Below, in pieces: positions 47,902-61,800 of a stretch of DNA of 64,000 nucleotides. The DNA lies in contig VXAY01005598.1 of the NCBI GenBank assembly GCA_013399855.1, positions 97,513 to 161,512 of the forward strand, read 5' to 3'. Position numbers and translations under genes: made by a program. The notes under the pieces were generated by a model. It searched no databases and was not told the origin of the DNA. It saw only the letters and a list, made by a program, of their open reading frames with translations. The stretch is from Oxyruncus cristatus. Its lineage: Eukaryota > Chordata > Aves > Passeriformes > Cotingidae. Every line of letters begins with the position of its first letter. Positions within the stretch are counted from its first letter, which is position 1.

Positions 47902-47907
47902 TTTAAT
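47902..47907 (-). terminator. Probable poly(A) signal (ATTAAA) of GMPPB
   Basis: On the - strand ATTAAA begins about 25 bases after the GMPPB stop codon. The 3' UTR would be only ~50 bases and would end near 47885, leaving under 100 bases between this and the RNF123 3' end. Confidence 0.45.
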
Positions 47908-47931
47908 CCAAGGAGGCCGCAGGGCACTCTG

Positions 47932-49998
<2,067 letters not shown>

Positions 49999-50364
49999 CC
50001 CCCCGCGTCCCGCGTCCCACGTCCCGCGCCANATCATGCCCGGCAGGAAGAGTTCAATATTTCTTGCCTGTAGAGAGAAGAGAATGTCCACTGGGTGAAG
50101 AGGGCTGTGCCTGAAAAGCTCCCCAGGCAGCCACCCCAGGCCCCACCCCGCACTCGTCCTCTCGCCCGCCCCGGGGGCAGAGCGGTCCCGCTCCCCGCCG
50201 TAGCAGCCGCACGACCGGGTCCCGGCTGCAGCCCTGCCCGCGCTCCCCCGAGAAGAGGGCAGGGGCACGGCCGTACCCCGCACCGGACGGTGACCCTTAA
50301 CACGAGCCTCCCCCACACCCGTCCCCGCGCTCAGACGCGGCAGAGGCAGGCACGGCACACCGCG
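49999..50364 (-). promoter_or_regulatory. GMPPB 5' UTR and CpG-rich promoter region
   Basis: CpG-dense sequence continues from GMPPB exon 1 to about 50.35 kb. On the - strand a strong acceptor (pyrimidine tract ending CTCTCTACAG) is followed by an exon start at 50067, so 49999-50067 is probably 5' UTR joined to a non-coding exon further up, between here and ~50.35 kb. One undetermined base (n) is at 50032. The whole promoter must fit in the ~300 bp between this gene and the IP6K1 3' end. Confidence 0.6.
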
Positions 50365-50379
50365 GACAAAAACAGATCC

Positions 50380-50385
50380 TTTAAT
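50380..50385 (-). terminator. Poly(A) signal ATTAAA, IP6K1 distal
   Basis: The variant hexamer ATTAAA lies on the - strand, 2.0 kb after the IP6K1 stop and just before the CpG-rich GMPPB promoter. It would be the last usable end of IP6K1. Confidence 0.45.
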
Positions 50386-51087
50386 GTTTTTGGTTCTCTG
50401 GTGAAGCACAAACAGGGTGGTTATTCATGTAAAAACAAACGGGGCCAAGGCTATGTACAAGCTGTGGAGTCCCACCGCGGTGGTCCGAAGGGGAGCGAGG
50501 CGGCTCCCGCAGAGCACCAGCAGCGTGGCAAGTCTGTCACGGCCCGGTGAGGTGGGAACGTTGGAAGTGGGCACGGGGGGACACCAAGGGGCTCCCCAGG
50601 AGATGGGGCCTGGCCTGCCCGAGCACAGCCCGCAGGGGACAAGGACATGCAGAGGGGGGTAGCAATAGGCCACGCTGGGGCAGGGCCAGGGAGGTAACAT
50701 GGCTGTTGGGGGCACCCGGGGCACCTGCTGGCTACACCCCACTCCTCACCCGACCTTGGTCCCTCCTGCAAACCTGCTCCCTGAAAATCCTTTGAGTCCG
50801 GGCAAGGCAGCGACCCGCAGGAGCGATGAAGAAACCCAGCACAGGGCAGCGTGCCACGGATAAAGGTCTTTGACCAGAGGGTGGGAGGGGAGCAGTGGCT
50901 TGGACAAGTATTGAGGAGCTGGGAGACAGGCAGAGAGAGCTGGCCCGGCCCCTGTCCCCTTCCCCACCAGTGGCACAGACCTGTGCCCGCAGCTGGCCGA
51001 GCACCCGCACTTTTCTAGAGACCTCTGCGCCCATGGAGTCGGCACACATGCGACATGCGAGTATTCCCAAACAAGCTTTCCTGAAAG

Positions 51088-51091
<4 letters not shown>

Positions 51092-51122
<31 letters not shown>
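51092..51122 (-). repeat. 31-base A tract (T tract on the IP6K1 strand)
   Basis: An uninterrupted run of 31 A on the + strand is followed by AAC/AAAC words. On the IP6K1 strand it would be a U31 tract inside the 3' UTR. It may be the tail of an old retroposed element or simple slippage; no element body is recognisable beside it. Confidence 0.9.
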
Positions 51123-51123
<1 letters not shown>

Positions 51124-51318
51124 AAAACAAACCCAAACCAAACCCTGGCCTGGCAGGCAGCCAAGGTAAGGGTAACGCCATGGAACAAGTCAGTGAGAGC
51201 AGGAGGGAGCAGCCAGGGGCCCCAGCACAGAAACAGGGGGCGATGTGGAGCAGGGTACGGTCTGGTACCACCAGGCCACAGTATCAAACGTTAATGCCTC
51301 AAGGGAGGCCAGGGGACA

Positions 51319-51324
51319 TTTATT
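51319..51324 (-). terminator. Poly(A) signal AATAAA, IP6K1 proximal
   Basis: Canonical AATAAA on the - strand about 1.1 kb after the IP6K1 stop codon. It would produce a short 3' UTR that excludes the U31 tract. Confidence 0.5.
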
Positions 51325-52413
51325 TTGGGACAAACTGGCTCCGTGAAGCAAAGCTAAACAGGCAGGCAGTGGCACCACCGCTCAGCCAGGTCCCCCCTCA
51401 CCTGGCCCCTGGAGATCCTCAGGAAGGAGAAGGGGGTCAGCCACAACCCTCAGCCTTCTCTTCCACCATCCCCAGGCCCGTGTAAAGGGCAGGGCCTGGG
51501 AGCAGAGGGCAGCTTTGTGGTGGAGGGACAGACTCAGTAGGGCCTGTGGGACCAACATTACAGGAGGGGAAGGGTTGAAATGGTCCAAAACGCCCCGCTG
51601 CACAGCTGGGGTCATCTTAACTGCTACAGATACTATTGCTAGCCCACAAGCTGAGTGCTTGCTTGGTCAGTGGTCCAGGGCAGAGTCACTCCCTCAGAGC
51701 CGTGTGCCTGCCCGTGCCACACCATCAGAGAGGAAGCAGGCCCCCGGCTCGAGCACAGCTCCAGGTGTGCGGCGTTCCCTCCCAGCTGCAGTTCTGCCAG
51801 GGGTTGCATTTGGTCATTTCATTTCCGTGTCTGGGGTGGCTACTCACAGTGCCCAAACAGCAGAAAAAGGCAGCATCAAAAGCAAAGCCCCATCGGCAAA
51901 ACCCAGGGCAGAGCCAGCAACACCGAACGCAGGGACCGGCACCTGAGCTGCTCACCGGCGGTCACACAGACACTGCCAACCGTTAGTGAAGTGCCCTTTC
52001 CAAACAGCTCCAGAGAATTTCAAAAGAAAGGCTCTCCCCGGGGCTACCGAGGCAGGAGGCTCCTCACGCCAGAGCTCCAGCCCCGTGAAGAGCCCCAGGC
52101 TCTCCTGCTTTCTCATCCCTACATCCAGGTCCTCCCTCCAAAATGCACACGCAATGAGCGAAGAACCGGGACACCTGACACCCAGCAGGCATCTACAGAG
52201 CCTCCTCCAGAAGGCAGAGCTAGCGCGGTCAGAACCGTCTGGTCAGCAGGAGGAGCTCTCCCATCCTGCCTCCCTCAGCTCTCCTATCCAAGTACATTTA
52301 AAAACAACGGAGCGATACAGTTGTTTAAAACCAAAGTTGTGTTTTTCCTGTGGTAGTAGGTGGTCTTGTCTGCTCCTGCCACCAGGGCAAGAATAAGAGG
52401 CCGTAGCCCAGGG

Positions 52414-55400
52414 CTACTGGTTTTCCTCACGCATCTGTTCCATGATGTTGATGAGGCTTTCCAGCCCGAACATGTAGCCCATGTCGGGTCCGTCGTGCAC
52501 AGTGGGGTCGTCGCGAAAGCCTTTGAAGGTGCTGTGTGCAAAGTCAATCATCCGCACGTCCACCTTGGGCTGTGCCGAGGAGCCGGGCTCGGTGCTGCCG
52601 CCGTCCTGGAGGCTCTCGGGGACAGAGCCATCCACCCGCTTCAGGCGCGTCTCTGGCCGGCGCTCCACAAACATCCCCGCCCGGCTGTCCTTCCCGTCGT
52701 AAATGATGAGGAGGGAGCTGGAGTAGAAGCGGTAGGAGGCCTGTCTCTCCAAAACCGCCTTCAGGCTCCGCAGCTTGGCAAGGACAGGCTCAAAGAGGTC
52801 CTTGCGCAGCTCGATGCCGTTGTGGAGATACTGGTAGAGGGCATTGCGGAAGCCTTCGATGGAAAGACCGCGTCCATAGTATTTATTCCTGCATAAGTAA
52901 TGCCCTGTGTCCAGCTGATAGACCTGGAACACCAGAGGAAACGCACATCAAGTGGGTGCAACGCGCTAAGGCCACACACAGCGCCCTGAGCTGTCAGGGC
53001 TGAGAGAAGTTATTCTGTCCCCACCATGATGGAGAGGGAGCAGGACACAGCTCTCCCTGTTCCCAGAATCCCAAAGCAGCTCATGGGTGCATCCCATGGG
53101 CGCAGTCAGGGTGCCTGAGCACCAATCCTCTCCCAGGACACCCAAAAGGCAGCTCGTCAGTCCCAGTGCCCCACACATGGGCACAGCACAACTGACCCCA
53201 AGGGTTAAACAGCAAAGTCTGAGGCCAGCTCAGACAATTCTCTGTCAGTGAGAGCTGCCAACACCTATTGCCATTATGTGGCATGTGATTAATGGAGCCC
53301 TCATTGCTTCAGAGTCTGTGGGCAGAGATCTGGGTTACAGGGTCCTTCTGTGGGTGGGAAAGGGAGTAACCATTGCACAACAGCACCAGCAGCAAACCCT
53401 CGTGCACAAGGTTAAGCCACAGCAGAGCAACTTTTTAACTCTCAGTGCAGTACAGAAGGAAATCTTAGGCAACTCCCTCCCCAGGCATCATGATTCTGGC
53501 TGAACACAAAATAATTTTATTAGACAATTCCCTCATTGTCTGTGAACAGAACAGCTCTGGACAAAGCAGGCCATCTCAGGAGAAGCAGGTTCCTTTGTTC
53601 TAGGCTTAGAAAGGAAGACAAAAATAGCACGAATGCTGGTGTACCTATGTGCAGTGGAAGACTCAAATTCTGTACTCAGCAGAAAACGCCGAGAGGTTTA
53701 ATGAGACTGCAAAAAGGAACGTCCAGCACCTGCAGCCTGGGGGATCCCTACCTGCATCCCACAGACACGCACGCCCAAGGTGGCAGAAGTGCTCTGTTCA
53801 CATTTCTTCATCTGCCGAGCAGCCTTCTCCTCAGACGCATCATCTCCGTGCTGCCTGGTCCCCATCTTCAGATCAAGCACACAGGGAAGCTTGAAGTGAT
53901 GCACCACATTCTCCAGCAAGAGGAACTCTGGGAGGCACGTCAAGGAGAGCTCACCCACCAGAGACACCCCAGGGCTACCACAGACAGGGAGGTGGGCCAG
54001 CAGGAGACAGGGCTGGGCAGCAAAGAAATGGGAACCCAAAAACAGACAGGGCAAACTGTTTGGGGAGGTGAGGAAAAAGTCAACACCCAAACAGTGGCAT
54101 CCAGGCTCTGACGGCTGGTAGAAGAAAACACCCTGGAAAGTGGAAGGCCAACAGTAAGCAGGGAGGTCACATGCAGATGTGCTGGAAATCCAGCAGGGAA
54201 AAACACTGGTGTCAGGAAGGACATGGTATGCCAGCAGAAATTGCTGATCCCTTAGGAGAGAGCTTAAAGTCTAATCAAATTAGCCATTTGGCCATATGGA
54301 TAAACAGTACAATCCCCATGGACTGAAAACTCAAGGCTCAAGTAACAGCAGGGTTGGCCTGTCCAGAACAGCAACACTGCCTGACCGTGGGGCGGAAGTG
54401 GGGAGGTGACAAAGCCAGGAAACAGCGCAGTTACAGGAGCCCTCAGTCATCAGCACACAATGGGCAGCCCCCCCATCAGGGCACAGTGCTGACAACACAC
54501 CCCAGGCACTCTGTGCAGCAGCTTATTCCAAAGGAAGGAAAAAGAACCCCAAAAGTTTGCCCTACAGGGCACAGGTCAACATGTTACCTTGAAATGGCAG
54601 CCAGAGCACAGCTAGATTAAATCTGCAAGAGAGAAACTGTGTTTGGTTTTGAAAGAGGAACCTCATAAAAATAAGGAAGTCTGCTTAAAAAGGGCAGGAC
54701 AGACAGAGAGAATGATTTCTCTGCAAGTGATGCAGGCTGTTTAAAAATAAAAGCTGCAGGCTTGAAGCACAGGTTTGTGAACTGGAGAAGGAAGCCCACA
54801 GCAGTTACAATGATAAAGAATACAGCTATTAAAAGTAAGTTTGTTTCTAAGTGAGGAAAACAGAATCAAGCTCCACCAGGTGAAACAAAATAACCCCACA
54901 AGCTGGCAAGTTCAGCAAAAGCAGGAGGAATCATTGGTGAAGGCACAGAAAACACCAAAACCCATCTTCAACCATATGAAGCAGCCAGTCAGACTGCCTG
55001 GGGGTGGAATGAGGTGATCTCTGAGGTTCCTTCCAATCCAAACCATTCTATGACTCATTAGTGTCACAGTATGGGAAGCAGGAAGGAACAGCAGAAAGGA
55101 ACATGTAACTGAAGCGTGGTTGTGAAGGACAGAAATGCCAAAGGAAATGCAGCCTGAGCTGCCTCAGGCACACCTGACACACCCAGCTGTGCTTCCCAAA
55201 GGATACTGTACAGCTTTCGGTCCTTGGACTCTGACCTCATTCGGCTCAGCTGCTGCTTGTGGCAGCGCAGGCTCCAGGGGTTATAGCTGATCTTCTCGGA
55301 GCTCAGACCACTGTTCCCATCCAACATCTGAAATGGAACATCTGAGTGGATGTGCAAGTCCACCCTGGGACTCTTCGATTCCTGGATGCTGCTGGTGTAA

Positions 55401-58400
55401 AGACAGAAAAAACTTGCCTGTTAGAATCCACGAGTTCTCCAGGTACTCATGACTGCCACATCCTCCCCTGGCAAACAACACGAAGTTTGTTCCTTCTGCT
55501 GCACACAACACAAACCGTCTTATGAGCAAATCCTCACTAATATCTTGGGCTGTGGACCCACACTCAGGGATCTGGTCTGTCTAACAACTCTGTCAGGCTG
55601 TACCCTAATTGATACAAGTGAGCAGCAACACTTGTTTCTCAGGGAGCTCTGGCTGGTGAGAGGACGCAAAGACCCATATTTGAAGTAGCCTGGGAAGAAG
55701 CCTCTGGAGAAGTGTTTGAATCTGCTCCACATGCTTTGGTTCCACATCTCATACACTGCCAAGGGTTATCCTGTGTCAGAAACATTTCATGTGGACGAGC
55801 TGGTCCTGAACCCAGCAAAACTCCTGACACAGTTTGCAGTGCCACAATGTGCTGGGTTAGCAAGCGCATGACAGCCTGGCCACCATATGGACGTGCAATA
55901 CATCCTCAACCAAAGGAGTGGGGCAGAGAGATCTCCCAACTCCTCATGCTGGCACTGGGCCCTCAAAGTTTTACCTTTCAGTGCTGTCACTGGCCAGGCC
56001 AGGCTTCTCCTCCTTGTGCTCGGTGCCGCTGCTTGACCTGTGAAGGCTCCGGCGCGAGTGCTTGCGCCGGGGCTGGTCCCTCTCTGGCATATCATCCTGC
56101 TCCAGAGCCTCATTCTCCACGTAGGGATAGGCCACCAGGTTAATGTAGCCATCGCTGTCTCCCTCAAAACAGACAGAAACCACACCTGCAAGGGAGAAGC
56201 GACGTGTCAGTTCTGTTTCCCGGCAGAGGGAATATACAACCCAAATGTTCAGCAGCAGGGAGGAAAACGTAGCTCACAGAGCAGCAGAGCAAAGCCAGAG
56301 CAAAGAAAAAGGGGTTTAAGACTACAAGAACCCAACTGCTGTTAGCATAGCACAGAGGAAAAACCCCCCTTGAGTTCTCTGCGCCACTACCTGAGCGAAC
56401 AGTCGGCGGCAGCAGGGGAAGCTCTGCCACCACAGAAAACAAGGACAGAAGTGCAGCTGGTAGGCTGAGGTGTGATTATTTCCTTCCTTCAGTCTTGCAG
56501 CAAATGTCATCAAACTGGAGGGAGTCAAGCATAGTCTGCCAAGACGCTGATGGGAGTGAAGCATATGAAGTGAGTATCTAGTTCTTTGGCTAAGTACCTA
56601 CGTCCTGCAGAAGCGTTCCTGCTGTTGACAGGGACATCAGTGGCCACGCAGGACTGTGCCTTCTCTGCTAAATGAGCTTTCCAGCATCAGAGCTATGAAT
56701 TAAAGAGCCCTAAGGCTGAGGTGACACCTGCCACTCTTACAACAAGTCAGCCAGTCTCACAGAAAAGGGATCTGCAAGGTCCCAGGCCTCCCTAGCCATA
56801 AAAGTGTAACTACCTCAGCCAGGTGCAGGCAAGCAGGACTGTGTGTGTCCTGTCCAGTTTTACCTTCTAAAGGCTCCTGGAAAGCACCACGGTCCAAGGG
56901 AAGGTACAGTCTTTCACAGCACAGACTCAGAATATATCTATTTGGTCAGTCAGAGAGCAGGACAGTTGACACTTCCAGTTAGGACTGACATCTTCATATC
57001 TGGGACTCCTCCAGCCCTGAAAATGAGGCCATCAGCCCATCTCCTGATGTGCAATGACCAAGTATTTTATTAGCTTGTCACCAGTATTGAATAGCTGCCA
57101 GGAGCACCATATGAGAGATCCACTGAATCAAATGATTCATCACAAATGTGAGGAAACCTTGTCCTGCTCAGCTGATGCAGACCATCGTGTTCCTGTCCTT
57201 TCTTTCTCCAAATCTGCACATGACAATGCTTAACGAAGTTCAGGCAGCTCAAACACAACTCCAGAGCAGCTCAGGACTCCAGCATGTCACTATATAAATG
57301 CCACTTCAAGTGCTCTGGTTGCCTGCACATGCTCCTCGAGATATCTCTGTGAAGTCTTACAGTAACATCTCAATGCTCAGATAGGAAATATCACCCCAAT
57401 ATTCCTCTCTCCCAGATCAGTAGGAACAATTTCTAGGACTGTCAGGAAACTGCACAGGACCCCCAGATGAAATCCCACATTGGGGCAGAGGTGCACACTC
57501 TATGCCTTTAGGCTACCAGGAAGTATCTGGCTTCAAAAAAAAGGTCTCCATCTGGACTATCAGCTTCACTGGTTTTAAACACACCTCCCTAGGAAAGCCT
57601 GACATGATTCTATGAACTACACAGGCTTCAGTGGGATTCCTGATGGGACACTAGAGCACTGCACGGCCCCAGAGTGGCTGGAGGGTACCAGAGGACCCAT
57701 CTGTTGGAGACTGCATGACCTGCACACAGACACTGGTAAACTGACACTGCTCTGAGAACATCAGGCTGCAGCCAGATCCAAAGCGCTCCTGAGCAGATGG
57801 TGGTCCCAGCTGTCCCTGAAGCACCGCTTTCCCAGTGCCACGTGGAGACAAAGAAGCAGAGGGAACAGGAATGCTGAGCCCCCCAGAAGGCTACCTGCCT
57901 GCATCACCATCCTGAATACGAACGCACACGGCTGGAAGCGTATCAAGCTTCCAACAGACACAGCTGAGCTGCCAACCTACAACAGCACAGGCACTGGAAA
58001 ATTCCACTCCTTCAAAGCAGCTGGGGGACAAGGCTTCACCTCTGAGCTGGGAAAGCCATGTTTCCTGCTTCAGCAGCTTGCTGATACAGGCTCATAAAAG
58101 AGATGGGATAAGAAAGCAATAAATTAGAGAACTGGAATGTGCAAATGCTCAATATACGATCTAACTTCATTAGCTCAAGGTCAAGGCTGTAATTGACAAT
58201 AACTTGGTAATGAAACTACTTCAGTTACACATCCATAACCTTAAGCTCTGGACTACAACTGTCATGCTGCACATTCTCTGTCTTGAAAGAGGAACAGATT
58301 TAACTCTGTGCCTCCCAAAAAAACCCACAAAAAAACCAACAAAACCAAAACACTTCCTCCTTTACAAATGCTCCTATCAAATTATTAGCCTGCAAAAGAG

Positions 58401-58742
58401 AGTTATAAGCAACAAATAAAATGACACCAAAAGACAGCAAGATAGCAGCAGCTGCAGAAAAATGGAAGGGCAGGTTCCTGAAGCATCTAAGTGTGTTGTG
58501 GACTGACGAGAGGCCTCACCTTTGTACTCGGGTGTGAACTCCTTCATTTCTGGGGGTAGAGACTCGTAGAAGCGCTGCTCTCTGGTGATGAGGGGCTTGC
58601 AGACAGTGTGGTCGTCGTAGCGCATCATGCTGCTGTGGCCGCCCACCTGGTGGATGAAAGGCTCCAGCAGGACCCCCCGGTCTCCAGAGCGAGTGGCATT
58701 CTTGCCATACTTGCCCACTTCCATGGTTTGACAAACACACAT
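52414..58742 (-). CDS. IP6K1: IP6K1, inositol hexakisphosphate kinase 1, 5 coding exons, 434 aa
   Basis: Exons in transcript order (descending): 58742-58520, 56185-55975, 55391-55207, 53927-53752, 52923-52414, giving 1305 nt with stop; human IP6K1 is 441 aa. The enzyme phosphorylates InsP6 to 5-InsP7, a signal in insulin secretion, Akt control, phosphate homeostasis and vesicle traffic. Motifs: start MCVCQTMEV as in IP6K1; basic linker [13 protein letters not shown]; inositol-binding kinase signature PxxxDxKxG at P221-D225-K227-G229 (PCVLDLKMG); SSLLIIYDG (333-342); Mg-binding DFAHS with D392; C-terminus MEQMREENQ. The linker at ~344-384 is shorter and different from mammals, which accounts for most of the length difference. 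Intron 3 carries U12-type signals and exon 3 has a tandem NAGNAG acceptor. An in-frame ATG at 58763 would add 7 residues but is not the family start. IP6K2 is less likely because of the N-terminus and location. Confidence 0.96.
53928..55206 (-). other. U12-type GT-AG intron (IP6K1 intron 3)
   Basis: On the - strand the intron begins GTATCCTTTGGG and ends CCTCCCAG. The branch-like CTCCTTGAC has its A 12 nt before the 3' end, matching the TCCTTRAC consensus. The join restores [13 protein letters not shown] (Lys codon split A/AG) exactly as in the family. Confidence 0.87.
54990..55056 (+). repeat. CR1 LINE 3'-terminal remnant
   Basis: The sequence GGAATGAGGTGATCTCTGAG, then GGTTCCTTCCAATCC and AACCATTCTATGACTCA, is the typical CR1 3' terminus in + orientation. 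Only about 65 bases can be recognised. It lies inside the U12-type intron of IP6K1. Confidence 0.85.
56186..58519 (-). other. IP6K1 intron 1 of the coding region
   Basis: A plain GT-AG intron of 2.3 kb between coding exons 1 and 2. It has an A-rich stretch at about 58315-58352 and no recognisable gene or element. Confidence 0.6.
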
Positions 58743-58865
58743 TGCGTTGAGCACCAGTTGCACTCTTGGAGCATGGGGAGAGCCACATGGGCTGGGAGGG
58801 GTAGCTCAGCAGCAGTCAGGCAGCCACAGGGGGGAAATCCTGGCCGTCTGCTTCCTTGCAGTGAT
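58743..58865 (-). other. IP6K1: 5' UTR part of the first coding exon of IP6K1
   Basis: On the - strand a pyrimidine-rich acceptor CTCTTTCAG ends at 58866, followed by 123 bases leading to the start ATG at 58742. The upstream in-frame ATG at 58763 lies in this segment. Confidence 0.6.
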
Positions 58866-61800
58866 CTGAAAGAGCAAAAGAGATTCCTGTTAATAAAGGA
58901 CCACTTACATTTGCTTGGAAGCTTTTAGTATTTATTGATATCCGTATCTGTTCCTCTTCTGTTTTCTATTTACATCCTGCTTATTCCAGCATGCTCCTCA
59001 CCAAGTCTTTAATCCTGCAGGTAAACACACACTAATTCGGAGGCAGTCCCATCCAGAGCTTCTCCAATAGGATTGAAAGCAGACAGAAGGAGGAGATACG
59101 GCTATTCTGAGCCTCACAACTTTAGAAAATACTATTTCCTTCCTTGTTCATTTTATCAGGAAGGCAATGTGATAATGGAGCATGAACTGTGAGCTCCAGC
59201 CCAATTAAAACCAAGCCCACAGCTGCCTATCAGTTAACGGTGACCGACACAGGCAGAACAAACATTTCCAGAACCTGAGTTCCACTCCTTGTGCATCTGC
59301 ATTTTTAACATCTAAACAACTAAATAAACAGGATTTCTTCCACTCTCACACTATTCCTCCTTTACTGCTCACTTCCCTTCAAGCACTGACATGAAAGACT
59401 CTCAGAGTAGGACAGTCATTCTGTCACTGTGTGTACACTGTAACTGAATGGATTCCTCTCAGATTCTCTCCTTTATTACTCCAAGGCCCTCAGGACAACA
59501 ATTTTCCTGATGTGTTCACAGCACCTACATGCACAAGTCCCTGATCTCTGGAGGTAGGTGAGACATACTGCTAAGTCCAAATGAGATTACAAGTGCTTTG
59601 GAGAAGCAGATGCTCTTTTAATGTTTGCAGAGTGCCCGGCACAGCAACAGGACGATGGAAAAGTAAAGCTGCCCAAATTCTCTCCAGACGATTTGCCCTT
59701 TCCGGCTTAGATCATAGCTGACGCTGAGACTGCTGGGGAAAACGCCACAGGATTTTCCTTACAACAATGAGTTATCCAAATGTTGGTACAAGGACCATGT
59801 GGTGACTAGAGTTTCCGAATGCATCAAATTTCCAGTTTCTTAGCACAGCGACAGCCAAGGGCAGTAATTTAAGAACTGAGGGATCCCGGAGGCCTGAACA
59901 AGGGACATGGCTCAGGCTGTTCCTCATCTGGCCATGGGATGTCTCCACAGCTACACAACACTGCATGGCCGGGGGAAGTTCTGGATGAACACAGGCTCTG
60001 CTCCCTCCCCTCCAATTCAATCAGAGATGCACCTCAAGAGATTCAAAAGCAGGGCTGATACCTTCATAACACTTTTAACCCAATCTAACCCAAAAGCTCC
60101 CTGCAACAGGACAATGCTTCCCTCTCTCTATCTGCACATTCCTGCTCACTCCCTCGCACTGGATTTTGGGACAGTACGAGCGTACGTACATTTGAGTTGA
60201 ATCATCTCACTGACCCGACGGAAAACATTTCCTTTTGTGGTTACATGACCACACAACCACATTCAGCGTAAGGGGAACAATGTGAATATTTGGCTGGCTT
60301 TTAAAACAGGGGCCAGGGAATGGGGGGGGGGGAAACCCACAGATGGTCCCTCTCTAGCAACTGATATCAAAGTCTATTCAAGGTATCCCTCTGTCTCCTA
60401 AACTCACTCAAAGCCTAAGTCATATCACAAATAAAAACCCACTGGGGATTTCTCTCTTCCCACTTATTTGCTTTATCAACAAGAAGAAATTTCAGCTGCT
60501 GCCACTTGCTTCCATTAGAGATGTTTTAGTTGGGTTTAAGGCAGTTGATATCCCAGAACAAATGAGGTGCCAGCATCTGCAACAGGCCAGCACTTCACAG
60601 GCTCCAGACAAATGCTTCACCACAGACTTAAGTCTCCCCTTTCTGATGTAGCTTCGTCTTGGACTCCATTGATTTTATTTTGCCAGTGACTAAAATAGTT
60701 TTCAGTTATTCCAAATAATACTGAGGGTAATTTTAACTTCACACCTTCCTGTAGTTTAAACTTCACGAGACAAGAGAAATAAGAGATATGCAAGTGTGAC
60801 AACAGTTAACTGCCATATCCATAAGTCTGGTACAAGTCTCTGTTTTCACTGTGTCATGGGGTCTCAGTTTTGCCAGTAACAGAAGGAAGTACTATTATCC
60901 ATCCTTCAGAGCAGAGGCATTAGCTAAGCAGATTCATTACCTGCAGACCCCTTCACTAACTTCAGATGGAGATCACAAACACCCCCAAGGCCCACAATGA
61001 CTGTTCTCCGTTAGCAGTGCCTCACCTGTAGGCTAAAAGGAGATTTTGGTCATCAAAGCAAGAGATTTGAATCCTACTTTCAGCAGCCTTCTTTCCTAAA
61101 AGTGAGCAACAGGAAGCATATGCCACCTGAATCATCCTGAGGACGGCAGCCACCCACTCTGCTGAGTCCCTCAAGCCTTCTCCTCTGGCCTAGAGATACC
61201 TGAGAGATGACTGCAGTCATCCAGAGCTCCTGAGAAAAATCACTGCAGCCACCAAATGCCCTGGGCTCACTGCCAAGGGCCCCAGCACCCCCAAAAAATC
61301 CCAACATGACAAGTTTCGGATGTGCAGGCACTATGGGAAGGAGTGACAGCCACAGAAACAAAACATTCTGAGGCTGTGAGACAAGAGAAGGAGCTGGGCA
61401 TGAAGTGGGGAGAGTCCAAACCCAGTTACTGCTCCACACATTCATCCACAGACTCTAAAGAAACAGCAATACATGCAGTATTTTCCCATGTACAAATGAA
61501 TGTGAGAAAAAACACTTTGTGGCAAGCAGCATTTCAGAAACAACATTTTTAAAGAGCAAGATGTCTACAGGACTTAAGAAACAGACACTTTATAGCTCAG
61601 ATACAGTTTAGTGTTTTCCATCAAACTAACTCAAAGTAAGGGGTTATTACTAAATATGGACAGCATCCACAAATAAAGACATAAGAATCCCAGCAGTTTC
61701 AAACAAATATAAAGCAGAAAACTATTTGAAGTCCTAAATATTACTCATCCTTCATCTGTTAAACAAAGGCATGGGTTCAACTATTTTAGCTGGCTTATAA

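Larger units (their letters stand above)
50365..52413 (-). other. IP6K1 3' UTR (about 2 kb)
   Basis: No gene is supported between GMPPB exon 1 and the IP6K1 stop. On the - strand there is AATAAA at 51319-51324 and ATTAAA at 50380-50385, so alternative ends giving 3' UTRs of about 1.1 and 2.0 kb are likely. Human IP6K1 also has a long 3' UTR. Open frames on both strands here show no domain or conserved start. Confidence 0.55.

Noticed and set aside
51655..52356. A 233-codon + strand frame opposite the IP6K1 3' UTR
   Set aside because: No domain, no promoter evidence, antisense to a UTR.
58743..58763. An IP6K1 start 7 codons upstream at 58763
   Set aside because: The family start MCVCQTMEV is intact at 58742; the upstream ATG is taken as 5' UTR.
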